From: Pseudomonas sp. MWU13-2100
Lineage (GTDB): Bacteria; Pseudomonadota; Gammaproteobacteria; Pseudomonadales; Pseudomonadaceae
DNA: 64,000 bases
Assembly: GCF_023242365.1 (NCBI RefSeq)
Contig: NZ_JALLIX010000012.1
Span: 82,665-146,664, forward strand
Reading direction: 5' to 3'
This document shows, piece by piece, positions 19,020 through 28,828 of the stretch (position 1 is the first letter of the stretch; the number at the start of each line of letters is the position of its first letter). Both the position numbers and the translations under genes were made by a program. The notes below the pieces were generated by a model, which was not told the DNA's origin, did not search any database, and was given only the letters and a program-made list of their open reading frames with translations.

Positions 19020-19075
19020 ACGCCTCGTGTTGACGAGGCCTGTGAAAACCCCGCCTTTCGTGGCGGGGTTTTGCT
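19020..19075 (+). promoter_or_regulatory. rnk leader with intrinsic terminator (putative attenuator)
   Basis: Upstream of rnk lies GCCTCGTG-TTGACGAGGC-type hairpin (19022-19039), then a strong terminator, AAAACCCCGCC (19045-19055) pairing with GGCGGGGTTTT (19062-19072), and a T-rich end. The terminator sits only 38 nt before the rnk start and 200 nt after the previous gene, so it looks like an attenuator rather than a simple gene end. A 'rnk leader' element of this sort has been described computationally in gamma-proteobacteria. It could also end the cyaY transcript or a small RNA. Confidence 0.6.
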
Positions 19076-19109
19076 TTTATCGTGCAGAAAAAAGGAGTCT
19101 GCCTGGATC

Positions 19110-19523
19110 ATGAGCACCGCACCTTCCATCATCCTCACCCGCCTTGACGTGCAACGTCTGGAGCGCCTGATCGACAGCCTGGACGACACGCTGCCCGGCG
19201 TCATCGCGTTGCAAGCCGAACTGGATCGCGCCGACAGCGTGGTAGGTCACGAAGAAGTGCCCGCCGGTGTCGTGACCATGAACTCCCGGGTGCACTGCCG
19301 TGAAGAAGTCAGCGGCAAGGACTATCGCCTGACCCTGGTGTATCCGCAGGATGCCAATGCCGATGAAGGGCGGATTTCCATTCTCGCGCCGGTGGGTAGC
19401 GCTTTGCTCGGTTTGCAGGTCGGCCAGCACATCGACTGGCCGGCCCCGGGCGGCAAGACCCTGAAGCTGAACCTGCTGGAAGTGGAATACCAGCCCGAAG
19501 CCGCCGGCGACTTCCACCTCTGA
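19110..19523 (+). CDS. rnk: Rnk, regulator of nucleoside diphosphate kinase
   Basis: 137 residues, the standard Rnk length, with a GreA/GreB-like C-terminal domain (ISILAPVGSALLGLQVGQHI) and a short N-terminal coiled coil. Rnk binds RNA polymerase and affects nucleotide pools through Ndk, and alginate production in P. aeruginosa. RBS AAAGGAG lies 14 nt upstream of the ATG, just beyond the attenuator-like hairpin, so expression probably depends on read-through. Confidence 0.93.
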   Translation: MSTAPSIILTRLDVQRLERLIDSLDDTLPGVIALQAELDRADSVVGHEEVPAGVVTMNSRVHCREEVSGKDYRLTLVYPQDANADEGRISILAPVGSALLGLQVGQHIDWPAPGGKTLKLNLLEVEYQPEAAGDFHL

Positions 19524-19532
19524 GCCCGCCGT

Positions 19533-19552
19533 GGCGCCCCTGGCCGGGCGCC
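19533..19552. terminator. Hairpin between convergent rnk and cyaA
   Basis: GGCGCCC-N6-GGGCGCC is a perfect 7-bp stem 10 nt past the rnk stop. No T tract is present, so its terminator function is uncertain. Confidence 0.35.
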
Positions 19553-19584
19553 GGCAACCTGACCGCCTTTCGCCGCGGGTGCCC

Positions 19585-22431
19585 TCAGACCTGGTCCAGT
19601 GCCAGGTTCAGCGCGCTTTCCAGTTCGGCCTTGTAGCGCAGGTAGAGATTGCTCGAACCCTGCCCGTCGCCGATCAGCGCGCTCAGGTCCAGGTCGGTGA
19701 TGTAGCAGCGGTAGCGTTCGACTTCCCGGCGTTGCCCGACGATTTCCCGGGCGACCGTGATAAACAACTGGTCGCCGTATTCCAGTTCGGAAAACTCCCG
19801 CTGATTGCAGTACAGGGTGACCTGGACCGCATCAGTTCCGGCCTTGCCGACAATCGCCTGGACGTCATAGAACGGCTTGTTGACCGGGGTCTGTGGCGCC
19901 GGTCGGGTTTCAACCCGGCGCGCTCGCCCCGGTCCCGAGGGCAGCAGCTGGTAATACAGGGTTTCCAGCGCCGCCGAAGGCTGTGTCGTGTCCATGGGCA
20001 TCAGCGCCTCGCGGCGGTAGAGAATCGACTGCAGGAAGCGTTGCAGCGGCACCAGCAGGCTTTGCTCGTCATGGAACGGCAGGCGCTGTTGCCACAGGGC
20101 GTTGAATTCGTCCAGTACATAGAGCTCTGCGTAGGTCTCGTTGATCCGGTAGAACACCTGCACGCACTCGGGCTGACCCATGGGCAACACCAGCGCCAGG
20201 TCGTGCTCCTCCATCGCCCGGATGTCCACGTACAGTGGACTGTAGACGGACAGATCCTGGTTCAGGTAGTTGAACAACTCCGGCAGGCTGTCCAGGGCGA
20301 TATGCTTGACGTGGCCCTGCACCAGTTCCAGGACGTGATAGAGCTGCTGGACCTGGACCAGATAACGATGGTTGAGGTTGCCGAGCAACAATTCCTGGGC
20401 GGTGTTGAGGACTTCTTCGACCCGTTGGGCAATGAACTGCGCCCGGTTGTGGCAGAAGCAGCGCACCCGCAGGCGCGGCAGCTGGCGCCCGATCGGCAGG
20501 TGGTTGAGGTAGTTGCGCAGGCAATCGAGCAGTGCATGAGGGCCGTGGTAACGGTTGATCAGCACTTCGTTCCAGCTGTTGAGCGTGACCTGGTCGAGGG
20601 TCAGCACCAGGTTTTCCCTGACGCCGGCGTAACTCAGGGAGTCGGTGCGCTCGGTGGTCATCAGGATATTCAGGTCGCGGTGGTGCTTGAGCGGGTCGAC
20701 CCCGATGTTCACCAGGATCAGCACTTCGGCCGCGATACTCGGGCGCAGCAACTGTTCCTCGCTGACGCTGCCCAGTGGCAGAGGAAGGGTCTGTTGCAGG
20801 CTGCCCAGCAGGTTGAACAGTTCGAACTCGGTCAGGTCGCTGCTGCCGGGGTGTAGCGACAGGCGCGTGGTGGCGTCGATCACGCCATTGCGGTGGCACC
20901 AGGTCAGCAGCTCCAGCAGTTCGCGGCTGCGCTTGATCGGGGCGAAGTTTTCCCACTCCAGGGCGCTCAGGCTGCCGTTGTACAGGCCCCAGTGGGTTTT
21001 CCCCGGCTCCTTGCGGTTGGGCGACTGGACCAAGGTGAGGGTGTCTTCGGCCAGGTCCGGGGCGATGCCGGGGTTGATGAACTCGATCTTGCCGGCCTTG
21101 CGCTCGAACGCGGCGTATAGGCGGCGGCCGAGAACATTGAGGTCGCGCTTGTTGATCAGGCTGACCGCCTGTTCGGTGCGGGCGAACTGGGTCAGGAAGC
21201 GGTAGCTGTAGTTGAGTTCGTTGACCAGGGCCCGGCGTTCGGCGCTGACCTGGCGGACTTTCCACTGGCTGCGGCTGTCGAGCAGCGCCAGTTGCCGGCG
21301 GTCCCAGCCCCACTCGGCGGCCAGCCGCATCAGTAGCAGGCGCTGCCAGCTGCGGTTGCGCGCGCTCTGGCCGGTGAGCTTGCGGTTGACCTTCAGGTAC
21401 AGGCTGCGCCGCACCAGTTCCAGGCGTTCCGGTTCATTGCGGGCCTTGAGGTACTCCTCGATGCGCCGGTAGACCACGATGTAGGGGTCCAGCTCGTCGA
21501 GGTCCAGGTGATTGGCGAACACTGCCTGCTTGAAACGCAGGCTCAGGCACTCGACGTGTGGATGTTCGCTGGCGTAGACCTCGATCAGCAGCAGTTTGAG
21601 CACCGATTTGTAGGGCGATTCGATACCCTTGAACAGTTGCCAGAGTCCGGCACCGATGAACTCCCCCGGCGGGATCCGCGCCAGATGGCCGAGATCGAGG
21701 GTTTCGTTGGCGCGGATAAAGCGCTTGGACAGCAAGGTGTGGGTGTACTGGTCGTAGCGCTGCTCCTCGTACACCGGCACCAGCCACCACAGTGGCGTGC
21801 GTCCGGCGAGCCAGATGGCGGTACGGTAGAACTCGTCCAGCAACAGGTAATGCTGGGTGGTGCCGCAGTCTTCCGAGCTCAGTTGTGTATCGCGTTCGCC
21901 GCGCACGAAGCGGCTCGGGTCGATCAGGAAGAAATGCGCCTCGGCGCCCTGGCTGGCGGCCCATTCCTCCAGCAGCTGGCACTTCTTGCGCAGTTCGGCC
22001 AGCTCGCCCTGGCTCAGTTCGCTGGCGTGGCAGACCCACATGTCCATGTCGCTCTGCTCAGCCTGGGCCAGGGTGCCGAGGCTGCCCATCAGGAACAGGC
22101 CGTGGATCGGCCGCGGTGGATTGCCGTGGCGGGTCTTATAGGAAAAGGAGCGGGTCAGGCGCTGGGCTTCGGCCAAGGCCAGCTCGCCGGGCTCATAGTC
22201 CGACAGCCCGGCCGGTGTACTGCCCGAGACATAGCCGGGCAGCAACGGGTGATTGACGTGGAAAAACAGCGGCAGCAGGTTCAGCACCACTTGCTGGCGC
22301 GGTGACAGGCCTTCGAGGGCACGATCCATGCGCCCCTGGTTGAGCTTCAGGAAGCGCGCACGCAGTTGGCTGAGGACTTTGCGATCGATTCCCTCGTCCA
22401 GGTTCGGGCGAATTTCGTGGGTACGCGTCAT
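19585..22431 (-). CDS. cyaA: Class I adenylate cyclase
   Basis: 948 residues, similar in size to Pseudomonas and enteric class I cyclases. The catalytic N-terminal half carries LFLMGSLGTLAQAEQSDMDM (the GS...SDxD nucleotidyltransferase motif) and DFRxD-like sequence. The C-terminal half is the regulatory region. It makes cAMP for Vfr/CRP control. Monocistronic and convergent with rnk. Large open frames on the opposite strand (for example 19531-20856) are shadows. Confidence 0.95.
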   Translation of the reverse strand: MTRTHEIRPNLDEGIDRKVLSQLRARFLKLNQGRMDRALEGLSPRQQVVLNLLPLFFHVNHPLLPGYVSGSTPAGLSDYEPGELALAEAQRLTRSFSYKTRHGNPPRPIHGLFLMGSLGTLAQAEQSDMDMWVCHASELSQGELAELRKKCQLLEEWAASQGAEAHFFLIDPSRFVRGERDTQLSSEDCGTTQHYLLLDEFYRTAIWLAGRTPLWWLVPVYEEQRYDQYTHTLLSKRFIRANETLDLGHLARIPPGEFIGAGLWQLFKGIESPYKSVLKLLLIEVYASEHPHVECLSLRFKQAVFANHLDLDELDPYIVVYRRIEEYLKARNEPERLELVRRSLYLKVNRKLTGQSARNRSWQRLLLMRLAAEWGWDRRQLALLDSRSQWKVRQVSAERRALVNELNYSYRFLTQFARTEQAVSLINKRDLNVLGRRLYAAFERKAGKIEFINPGIAPDLAEDTLTLVQSPNRKEPGKTHWGLYNGSLSALEWENFAPIKRSRELLELLTWCHRNGVIDATTRLSLHPGSSDLTEFELFNLLGSLQQTLPLPLGSVSEEQLLRPSIAAEVLILVNIGVDPLKHHRDLNILMTTERTDSLSYAGVRENLVLTLDQVTLNSWNEVLINRYHGPHALLDCLRNYLNHLPIGRQLPRLRVRCFCHNRAQFIAQRVEEVLNTAQELLLGNLNHRYLVQVQQLYHVLELVQGHVKHIALDSLPELFNYLNQDLSVYSPLYVDIRAMEEHDLALVLPMGQPECVQVFYRINETYAELYVLDEFNALWQQRLPFHDEQSLLVPLQRFLQSILYRREALMPMDTTQPSAALETLYYQLLPSGPGRARRVETRPAPQTPVNKPFYDVQAIVGKAGTDAVQVTLYCNQREFSELEYGDQLFITVAREIVGQRREVERYRCYITDLDLSALIGDGQGSSNLYLRYKAELESALNLALDQV

Positions 22432-22607
22432 GTCTTACTCAAACCGGTTCGCGGGGCTCGAAAGGAAGGGGTTCGCAAGGATGGCAGTTTAGCGCCGAAG
22501 TGGCAGGACGCTTAAACAGAATTTCTTCTGGACGCCGGTTTTTCAAGGTTTTGTCGTCGGCGCCCGCGAGATCAGGCAGGAGGAGATCCCGTGGGCGCGG
22601 CGAAGGG

Positions 22608-22853
22608 TCAGGCGGCTTCTTTGACCGCCAGTATGGTCAGCAGGCCCTGGGCATGTTCGGCTGCGTCACGGCCCAGGCTGGTCAGGTAACCACCGTCTGC
22701 TTGGGTGATGAGTTCTTTCTCGAACAGGCGTTGGGCGGCGGCGATGGCTTTTGGCGCGGCGGTCTGGTGAATTTTCAGGCCTTCCTGGGAATTGCCCAGA
22801 TTGAACAGTGCAAGGATTTCCAGTTCGGCAACCAACTCAGGGGTATACGACAT
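22608..22853 (-). CDS. TIGR02647 family small protein
   Basis: 81 residues starting MSYTPELVAELEILALFNLG. Mostly helical, with a winged-helix-like region (AAAQRLFEKELITQADGGYL then TSLGRDAAEHAQ). It matches the TIGR02647 family, confined to gamma-proteobacteria and of unknown function. It lies between cyaA and another small conserved gene, as in other Pseudomonas. Confidence 0.8.
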   Translation of the reverse strand: MSYTPELVAELEILALFNLGNSQEGLKIHQTAAPKAIAAAQRLFEKELITQADGGYLTSLGRDAAEHAQGLLTILAVKEAA

Positions 22854-22921
22854 AAGGACTCCAGACTTTCTAGGAATTATTGGACGACAGCGCCCCTAAG
22901 GTGATCGCAGTTGAGCGCGCT

Positions 22922-22992
22922 GTCCAGTCTTCGATGCGTGTACGACTGGACGGTTGGGACAACGCCCCGGGGCCGGGTGGTGACGGGGCGTT
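22922..22992. terminator. Two hairpins between small conserved genes
   Basis: GTCCAGTC (22922-22929) pairs with GACTGGAC (22944-22951); AACGCCCC (22961-22968) pairs with GGGGCGTT (22985-22992). The second follows the stop of the leftward gene ending at 23030 and may terminate it; neither has a T tract in that direction. Confidence 0.4.
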
Positions 22993-23029
22993 ATCAGTGT
23001 AGACAGGGGGCGTGGTAAATCCAGGAGAC

Positions 23030-23314
23030 TTACTTGTTCTCGGGTGGAAGTTCCGGCAACGCGCGCAGCGCGGTCTCGTACCACTCTGTATTGAACGGGC
23101 GATCCTCATCGAGCATCCCATCGATCTCCACCGCCAGCACGTGGGCCATCAGGTTGAGGATATCTTCGCGCTCGTAACCCACCAGGGTCAGTTTGTTGAA
23201 GATTGCCTTGGCCGCCGGCGGATTGTCGGTCTCGATCTGGTTTTCGATGGCCTGGGTCAGGGTGCTCTCGGCGAACGCTTCGTCGTCGTTGTCGATATCG
23301 GTTGGTTCGCTCAT
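23030..23314 (-). CDS. Conserved hypothetical protein
   Basis: 94 residues from ATG 23312-23314 (MSEPTDIDNDDEAFAESTLT), preceded by GAGGAG. An in-frame upstream start would add 13 residues without RBS. The protein is acidic and helical, with AKAIFNKLTLVGYEREDILN and LMAHVLAVEIDGMLDEDRPF. I recognise no named domain, but its place between cyaA/TIGR02647 and argH is conserved in Pseudomonas. Cytoplasmic; function unknown. Confidence 0.75.
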   Translation of the reverse strand: MSEPTDIDNDDEAFAESTLTQAIENQIETDNPPAAKAIFNKLTLVGYEREDILNLMAHVLAVEIDGMLDEDRPFNTEWYETALRALPELPPENK

Positions 23315-23438
23315 GGCGGACTCCTCAAGGAAAGGCGACCAGTTTAACTGCATTCAGGGGCGTGATGCTGCTGGCGAGAGCTCGTTCGAGGCTCTATAAC
23401 TGCCGGGCCAACCCCCTGCACGGCCTGGAGGCTTTGTG

Positions 23439-24098
23439 ATGCTCAAACTTTATGGATTCGCGGTCAGCAACTACTACAACATGGTCAAGCTGGCGCTGCT
23501 GGAAAAGGGCGTACCCTTCGAGGAGGTGTCGTTTTATGCCGGACAGACCCCGGAAGCCCTGGCAATCAGCCCCCGTGGCAAGGTCCCGGTGCTGGGCGTC
23601 CCGCAGGGTTTCATCAACGAAACCGCGGTGATCCTGCCGTATATCGATGACACCCAGCCAGGGGTGAAGCTGTTGCCGGCCGATCCTTTCCAGCGTGCCC
23701 AGGTGTTGGCGCTGGCCAAGGAAATCGAGTTGTACATCGAATTGCCGGCGCGTGCTTCGTTTGCTGAAGCCTTCTTCGGGATGCCGGTACCGGAGGCGAT
23801 CAAGGAGAAGACTCGCGCCGAACTGTTGTTGGGCTTTGCCTCGCTCAAGCGTCATGGCGCGTTCGCGCCTTATGTCGCGGGCAGCGAGTTCAGCGTGGCG
23901 GATATCTACTTTCTCTACAGCGTCGACCTGGCCTGCGCGGTCGGCCAGAAGTTGTTCGGGATTGATTTCATGGCCGAGATGCCCGAGGCCAAGGCCTTGC
24001 TGGAGCGCTTGCAGCAGTGGCCGAATGTGCAGCGGATTGCCGCGGACAAGGACGCGGCGATGCCGGCGTTCCTGGCGATGGTCGCGGCCAAGAAATAA
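23439..24098 (+). CDS. Glutathione S-transferase family protein
   Basis: 219 residues from ATG 23439; a GTG at 23436 is directly adjacent. The thioredoxin-like N-domain contains KLYGFAVSNYYNMVKLALLE, the cis-Pro loop RGKVPVLGVPQG and NETAVILPYID. The all-helical C-domain ends with LLERLQQWPNVQRIAADKDA. The SNYYN region is where the catalytic Ser/Cys/Tyr would lie. Cytosolic detoxification or redox function is likely; the substrate is unknown. Followed by a REPIN. Confidence 0.9.
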   Translation: MLKLYGFAVSNYYNMVKLALLEKGVPFEEVSFYAGQTPEALAISPRGKVPVLGVPQGFINETAVILPYIDDTQPGVKLLPADPFQRAQVLALAKEIELYIELPARASFAEAFFGMPVPEAIKEKTRAELLLGFASLKRHGAFAPYVAGSEFSVADIYFLYSVDLACAVGQKLFGIDFMAEMPEAKALLERLQQWPNVQRIAADKDAAMPAFLAMVAAKK

Positions 24099-24157
24099 GA
24101 AATGCGCGGCGTGGAGCTGGGTACAGCGCAATACCCTTTTGAGATCGGGCACGACCC

Positions 24158-24291
24158 TGTGGCGAGCGGGCTTGCCCGCGCTCGGCTGCGCAGCAGTCGC
24201 AAACGCTGATATCTTGGTCTGTCTGATGTGCCAGGGTCGCAGGTTTTAGGGCTGCTTCGCCGCCCAGCGCGGGCAAGCCCGCTCGCCACAG
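24158..24291. repeat. REP doublet (REPIN), copy 2
   Basis: Same inverted terminal sequences as copy 1 (TGTGGCGAGCGGGCTTGCCC and its reverse complement). The inner sequence has diverged and retains TTTTAGGGCTGC near the right arm, as copy 3 does. Confidence 0.9.
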
Positions 24292-24341
24292 GGTTCAGCC
24301 AGGCTTGAAATCGCTCTTGCCTGGCTTCCCTACACTACGGA

Positions 24342-25736
24342 TCAGCGGCTGGCGAGCAGCGCCTGGCCGCGTGCAACGGCCAGCTTCACCTGCGCCGGCG
24401 CAGTCCCGCCGATATGGTTGCGGGCATTCACCGAACCTTCCAGGGTCAACACCGCGAACACGTCGTCATCGATCTGGTCGCTGAACTTGCGCAGTTCTCC
24501 CAAGCTCATTTCCGCCAGATCCTTGCCGGTTTCCACGCCGTACTTCACCGCATGGCCGACGATCTCGTGGCAATCACGGAACGGCAGGCCACGGCGCACC
24601 AGGTAATCGGCCAGGTCGGTCGCGGTGGAGAAACCTCGCAGGGCAGCTTCGCGCATCACCGCGTGCTTGGGTTTGATCGCCGGGATCATGTCGGCAAACG
24701 CCCGCAACGAATCGCGCAGGGTGTCGGCGGCATCGAACAACGGTTCCTTGTCTTCCTGGTTGTCCTTGTTGTAGGCCAGCGGTTGGCCCTTCATCAAGGT
24801 CAGCAGGCCCATCAGCGCGCCGAACACCCGGCCGGTCTTGCCGCGCACCAGTTCCGGCACGTCAGGGTTCTTCTTCTGGGGCATGATCGAGCTACCGGTG
24901 CAGAAACGGTCCGGCAGGTCGATGAACTGGAACTGCGCGCTGGTCCATAGCACCAGTTCTTCGGAGAAGCGCGACAGGTGCATCATCGCGATACTGGCCG
25001 CCGAACAGAACTCGATGGCGAAGTCACGATCCGAAACGTTGTCCAGGGAGTTGCCGCCGACCGCGTCGAAACCCAGCAGTTGGGCGGTGTATTCACGGTC
25101 GATCGGGTAGGTGGTGCCGGCCAGCGCCGCGCTGCCCAGGGGCATGCGGTTGGTGCGCTTGCGGCAGTCGACCAGGCGCTCGTAGTCGCGGCTGAGCATT
25201 TCGAACCAGGCCAGCATGTGGTGCCCGAAGGTTACCGGCTGGGCGGTCTGCAGGTGCGTGAAACCAGGCATGATGCTGCCGGCTTCGCGCTCGGCCTGTT
25301 CCAGCAGGCCTTTTTGCAGGCGGGTGATTTCAGCCAGGATCAGGTCGATCTCGTCGCGCAGCCACAGGCGGATATCGGTGGCCACCTGGTCGTTGCGGCT
25401 GCGCCCGGTGTGCAGCTTCTTGCCGGTGATGCCGATACGGTCGGTCAGGCGCGCTTCGATATTCATGTGCACGTCTTCCAGGTCCACGCGCCAGTCGAAT
25501 TGGCCGGCCTCGATTTCGCCCTGGATGGTGGTCAGGCCCGCGGCGATGCTGTCGCGCTCGGCATCGGTCAGTACGCCGACCTTGGCCAGCATCGTGGCGT
25601 GGGCGATGGAGCCCATGATGTCGTGGCGATAGAGGCGCTGGTCGAACGTGACGGAGGCGGTGAAGCGTGCGACGAAGGCGTCGACGGGTTCACTGAAGCG
25701 GCCGCCCCAGGACTGATTGGTCTTGTCGGTGCTCAT
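24342..25736 (-). CDS. argH: Argininosuccinate lyase
   Basis: 464 residues. It has the fumarase/lyase superfamily signature [20 protein letters not shown] with the catalytic Ser, plus [16 protein letters not shown] and [18 protein letters not shown]. It splits argininosuccinate to arginine and fumarate. Divergent from algZ, as in P. aeruginosa. No ArgR site is clear upstream. Confidence 0.97.
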   Translation of the reverse strand: MSTDKTNQSWGGRFSEPVDAFVARFTASVTFDQRLYRHDIMGSIAHATMLAKVGVLTDAERDSIAAGLTTIQGEIEAGQFDWRVDLEDVHMNIEARLTDRIGITGKKLHTGRSRNDQVATDIRLWLRDEIDLILAEITRLQKGLLEQAEREAGSIMPGFTHLQTAQPVTFGHHMLAWFEMLSRDYERLVDCRKRTNRMPLGSAALAGTTYPIDREYTAQLLGFDAVGGNSLDNVSDRDFAIEFCSAASIAMMHLSRFSEELVLWTSAQFQFIDLPDRFCTGSSIMPQKKNPDVPELVRGKTGRVFGALMGLLTLMKGQPLAYNKDNQEDKEPLFDAADTLRDSLRAFADMIPAIKPKHAVMREAALRGFSTATDLADYLVRRGLPFRDCHEIVGHAVKYGVETGKDLAEMSLGELRKFSDQIDDDVFAVLTLEGSVNARNHIGGTAPAQVKLAVARGQALLASR

Positions 25737-25921
25737 GGATTCGCTCGTGATCTGCTGAAAGTGGGTTGCCGGAAAAGTCGTCGCCGATCATAACAGGGTT
25801 GCGCCAGGGCCCGTCAGCCGGCCGGCGCCCACAGGGTGGATTTACGGCCCTGGCCGATTATATTTCGACCGAATCTGTCGAACGGCTTGTCGGCGCGGGC
25901 GCGGGCGCAGAGACTGGGGCC

Positions 25922-27004
25922 ATGCCTATTTCACGATCGAACGGCGGGCGTGATGCGCCCACGACCCAGGAGTTCTTCCTCCCTGAACTCTGCCTGCCCG
26001 AGGCGCTGCTGGTGCTGGTGGTGCTGGCTGAGCTGCTGGTGATGGTGCTGGTGCTGGCCGAGCCGATGCCTGTCGGTTTCGACTGGGTGCGCCTGGCCCT
26101 GACCTCCTTGTATGTGCAGTGGATCGTGCTGTTGTCGGCGGCGTTGTTGTGCGGCGCGCGGGCCTGGCTGGCGCGTTTGCGTCCGGGACTGGCCGGCGTG
26201 CTGTGCTGCGCCCTGGTGGTCGGGCTGAGCCTGGTCTGCACCGGCCTGACCCAGTACTTCTCCCTGGCGGGTCCGTCGTCGGCGGAGGGCGCGCTCGGAC
26301 ACTATCTGCGCCATGGCTTGATCAGCCTCATCATGTCAGCCCTGATGTTGCGCTACTTTTACCTGCAGAGTCAGTGGCGTCGCCAGCAGCAGGCGGAGTT
26401 GCAGGCGCGCATCGAAGCCTTGCAGGCGAGGATCCGCCCGCACTTCCTGTTCAACAGCCTGAACAGTATCGCCAGCCTGGTGGTGAGCAATCCGCGACAG
26501 GCCGAGCAGGCCGTGCTGGACCTGTCCGACCTGTTCCGTGCCAGCCTGGCCAAACCCGGCAACCTGGTGACGTGGCGTGACGAACTGGAATTAGCGCAAC
26601 GATATTTGTCGATTGAGCAATATCGTCTTGGCAACCGTCTACAGTTGGACTGGAGGGTGGGCACAATTCCAGAGGATTTGCCGATCCCGCAATTAACCTT
26701 GCAACCACTGTTGGAAAACGCTCTGATCTACGGCATCGCACCGCGTATCGAAGGCGGCGTGGTCAGGGTCGAAGCCGACTATAAAGAGGGAGAGTTCATA
26801 TTGTGTATCAGCAATCCCTACGACGATGCCGCACCACGGCAGGTGTCGGGCGGTACTCAATTGGCACTGGCAAATATCGGTGCCCGACTTACGGCACTTT
26901 TCGGGCCTCGCGCTAGTCTTAGCGTGGATCGCCGTGACGGTCGTCACTTCACCTGTCTACGCTATCCTTGTGCGAGACTCACGCAGGAATCCAGTGCAAT
27001 ATGA
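25922..27004 (+). CDS. algZ: Sensor kinase AlgZ (FimS)
   Basis: 360 residues: several N-terminal transmembrane helices (about 28-145), then a LytS-type His_kinase domain with ARIRPHFLFNSLNSIASLV (His174) and an ATPase domain with LQPLLENALIYGI. The ATPase lacks the classic N/G1 box spacing, as known for FimS. AlgZ pairs with AlgR to control type IV pili, alginate and twitching. The ATG at 25922 gives MPISRSNGG. The stop overlaps the algR start (ATGA). Confidence 0.93.
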   Translation: MPISRSNGGRDAPTTQEFFLPELCLPEALLVLVVLAELLVMVLVLAEPMPVGFDWVRLALTSLYVQWIVLLSAALLCGARAWLARLRPGLAGVLCCALVVGLSLVCTGLTQYFSLAGPSSAEGALGHYLRHGLISLIMSALMLRYFYLQSQWRRQQQAELQARIEALQARIRPHFLFNSLNSIASLVVSNPRQAEQAVLDLSDLFRASLAKPGNLVTWRDELELAQRYLSIEQYRLGNRLQLDWRVGTIPEDLPIPQLTLQPLLENALIYGIAPRIEGGVVRVEADYKEGEFILCISNPYDDAAPRQVSGGTQLALANIGARLTALFGPRASLSVDRRDGRHFTCLRYPCARLTQESSAI

Positions 27005-27747
27005 ATGTCCTGATCGTTGATGACGAACCCCTGGCCCGCGAGCGCCTGAGCCGTTTGGTCGGCGAACTCGAGGGTTACAGTGTCCTGGAACCCAGCGCCA
27101 CCAATGGCGAAGAGGCATTGTCCCTGATCGACAGCCTCAAACCTGATGTGGTGCTGCTCGATATCCGCATGCCCGGCCTTGACGGCCTGCAAGTGGCGGC
27201 GCGGTTGTGCGAACGCGAAGCGCCGCCGGCCGTGGTGTTCTGTACCGCCCATGACGAATTTGCCTTGGAAGCGTTCCAGGTCAGCGCCGTGGGTTACCTG
27301 GTCAAGCCCGTGCGTGCCGAGCATCTGCTTGAAGCGCTGAAGAAGGCCGAGCGTCCCAACCGCGTGCAACTGGCGGCCCTGACACGACCCGCCGCCGAAT
27401 CCGGCGCCGGTCCGCGCAGTCATATCAGCGCCCGCACCCGCAAGGGCATCGAGCTGATTCCGCTGGACCAGGTGATCTATTTCATTGCCGACCACAAGTA
27501 CGTGACCCTGCGCCATGAAGGGGGCGAAGTGCTGCTGGACGAGCCCTTGAAGGCCCTGGAGGACGAGTTCGGTGACCGCTTTGTGCGCATTCACCGCAAC
27601 GCACTGGTGGCCCGCGAACGTATCGAGCGCTTGCAACGTACGCCGTTGGGACACTTTCAGCTGTTCCTCAAGGGCCTGGGCGGCGACGCGCTGATCGTCA
27701 GCCGACGCCATGTCGCCGGCGTGCGCAAGATGATGCAACAGCTTTAA
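27001..27747 (+). CDS. algR: Response regulator AlgR
   Basis: 248 residues. The receiver domain has DD at 7-8, phospho-acceptor Asp54 in VVLLDIRMPG and Lys in YLVKPVRAEH. The C-terminal LytTR DNA-binding domain is about residues 140-245 (IELIPLDQVIYFIADHKYVT). AlgR activates algD, fimU and hemC among others. The start overlaps algZ by 4 nt (ATGA), so the two are translationally coupled. hemC follows after 139 nt. Confidence 0.95.
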   Translation: MNVLIVDDEPLARERLSRLVGELEGYSVLEPSATNGEEALSLIDSLKPDVVLLDIRMPGLDGLQVAARLCEREAPPAVVFCTAHDEFALEAFQVSAVGYLVKPVRAEHLLEALKKAERPNRVQLAALTRPAAESGAGPRSHISARTRKGIELIPLDQVIYFIADHKYVTLRHEGGEVLLDEPLKALEDEFGDRFVRIHRNALVARERIERLQRTPLGHFQLFLKGLGGDALIVSRRHVAGVRKMMQQL

Positions 27748-27886
27748 TCCGTGCCTTGCGCGAGACGCAGGGTACCGTCCACCCGGTATTTCCAGGCCAG
27801 GGAGGCCGCTTATTGACTGATACAAGTCAAAGCGGGCCGGGCCGAGCTGTTATTATCTGCCGTATCTATTCAGTACGGATCGATCC

Positions 27887-28828
27887 ATGTCTTCTCGCGA
27901 AATCCGCATCGCTACCCGTAAGAGCGCGCTGGCCCTGTGGCAGGCCGAATACGTCAAGGCCCGCCTGGAGCAGGCTCATCCCGGTTTGTCGGTGGTCCTG
28001 GTGCCCATGGTCAGTCGCGGCGACAAGCTGCTGGACTCGCCGCTGTCGAAAATCGGCGGCAAGGGGCTGTTCGTCAAGGAACTGGAAACCGCGTTGCTCG
28101 AACACGAGGCCGACATCGCCGTGCACTCGATGAAAGACGTGCCGATGGATTTCCCCGAAGGGCTTGGCCTGTTCTGCATCTGCGAGCGCGAAGACCCGCG
28201 CGACGCCTTCGTCTCCAACACCTTCGCCAGCCTTGACGCGCTGCCGGCCGGCAGCGTGGTCGGCACCTCGAGCCTGCGCCGCCAGGCGCAATTGTTGACC
28301 CGTCGGCCCGACCTGCAGATCCGCTTCCTGCGCGGCAACGTCAATACCCGTCTGGCCAAGTTGGATGCCGGTGAGTACGACGCGATTATCCTCGCCGCCG
28401 CCGGTCTGATCCGTCTCGGCTTTGCAGACCGCATCACCTCGGCCATCAACGTCGAAGACAGCCTGCCGGCTGGTGGCCAGGGCGCGGTGGGCATCGAGTG
28501 CCGCAGTGCCGACACGCAAATTCATGCCCTGCTGGCGCCCCTGCACCATGCCGATACTGCCGTGCGGGTCACCGCCGAGCGTGCCTTGAACAAGCACCTG
28601 AATGGCGGTTGCCAGGTGCCGATAGCCTGTTACGCCGTGCTCGAAGGCGAGCAGATCTGGCTGCGTGGCCTGGTCGGCGATCCCAAGGGCGGCCTGCTGC
28701 TCAGCGCCGATGCCCGGGCTCCGCAAAGTGAGGCCCAGGCCCTCGGCGTACAGGTCGCGCAAGCGTTGCTGGCCCAGGGCGCGGATGCGATTCTCCAGGC
28801 GGTCTACGGCGAGGCCGGCGAAGAGTGA
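27887..28828 (+). CDS. hemC: Porphobilinogen deaminase
   Basis: 313 residues starting [20 protein letters not shown]. The Cys that anchors the dipyrromethane cofactor is in [38 protein letters not shown] carries the active-site loop. It builds hydroxymethylbilane. The ATG is preceded by a clear spacer after algR and may have its own promoter. The stop overlaps the hemD GTG. Confidence 0.97.
   Translation: MSSREIRIATRKSALALWQAEYVKARLEQAHPGLSVVLVPMVSRGDKLLDSPLSKIGGKGLFVKELETALLEHEADIAVHSMKDVPMDFPEGLGLFCICEREDPRDAFVSNTFASLDALPAGSVVGTSSLRRQAQLLTRRPDLQIRFLRGNVNTRLAKLDAGEYDAIILAAAGLIRLGFADRITSAINVEDSLPAGGQGAVGIECRSADTQIHALLAPLHHADTAVRVTAERALNKHLNGGCQVPIACYAVLEGEQIWLRGLVGDPKGGLLLSADARAPQSEAQALGVQVAQALLAQGADAILQAVYGEAGEE

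Noticed and set aside
19531..20856. 441-residue open frame opposite cyaA
   Set aside because: Shadow of class I adenylate cyclase; no start signal or family resemblance.
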